Assembly (NCBI GenBank): GCA_019348335.1
Contig: JAHWJR010000040.1
Location: 1-6,036 of the forward strand
From: Actinomycetota bacterium
GTDB lineage: Bacteria > Actinomycetota > Acidimicrobiia > Acidimicrobiales > CADCSY01
Length of the DNA stretch: 6,036 nucleotides
Direction: 5' to 3'
The notes below the pieces were generated by a model that was not told where the DNA came from, did no database searches, and saw only the letters and a list, made by a program, of their open reading frames with translations. Numbering within the stretch: the first letter of the stretch is position 1; every line of letters starts with the position of its first letter. Positions 6,019 through 6,036 of this stretch are shown here, in pieces. Position numbers and translations under genes: made by a program.

Positions 6019-6036
6019 GCCGCCGATCCTGCCATG

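Overview
The window is GC-rich, tightly packed bacterial chromosome. It looks like an actinobacterium: hrcA is followed by dnaJ and rsmE, there is a true BldD homologue, and there is a membrane-anchored Hanks-type (pseudo)kinase. A deep non-Streptomyces lineage such as Acidimicrobiia is a reasonable guess, but this is inference from gene content and style, not a phylogenetic result.

Layout. Positions 1-104 are non-coding or undecided and end in a clear CIRCE operator immediately before hrcA. Three genes on the plus strand follow with essentially no gaps: hrcA (heat-shock repressor), dnaJ (Hsp40 co-chaperone, 1 nt after hrcA) and rsmE (16S rRNA U1498 methyltransferase, GTG start sharing one base with the dnaJ stop). 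They probably form one HrcA/CIRCE-controlled operon. The only other gap on this strand, 2934-3027, carries a plausible sigma70-type promoter with a BldD-box-like sequence over it. It drives a bldD homologue with the complete c-di-GMP-binding signature. hemW (radical-SAM heme chaperone) overlaps or abuts the end of bldD, so the two are probably cotranscribed.

On the minus strand, ending 13 nt from the hemW stop, is a gene for a 438-residue protein. It has a degenerate kinase domain without the catalytic aspartates, one transmembrane helix, a Pro/Thr/Ser linker, and a short extracytoplasmic module with Asp/Gly loops and one FG-GAP-like repeat. This is the least ordinary item in the window. It resembles a PknB-type receptor in layout but is predicted to be catalytically dead.

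How the genes work together. The first operon links protein folding and ribosome maturation under heat-shock control. The bldD-hemW unit suggests a second-messenger-responsive regulator cotranscribed with heme delivery. No RNA gene, mobile element, CRISPR array or phage gene was seen. The items worth following up are the pseudokinase receptor, the CIRCE with a palindromic spacer beside the start codon, and the possible BldD autoregulatory site.
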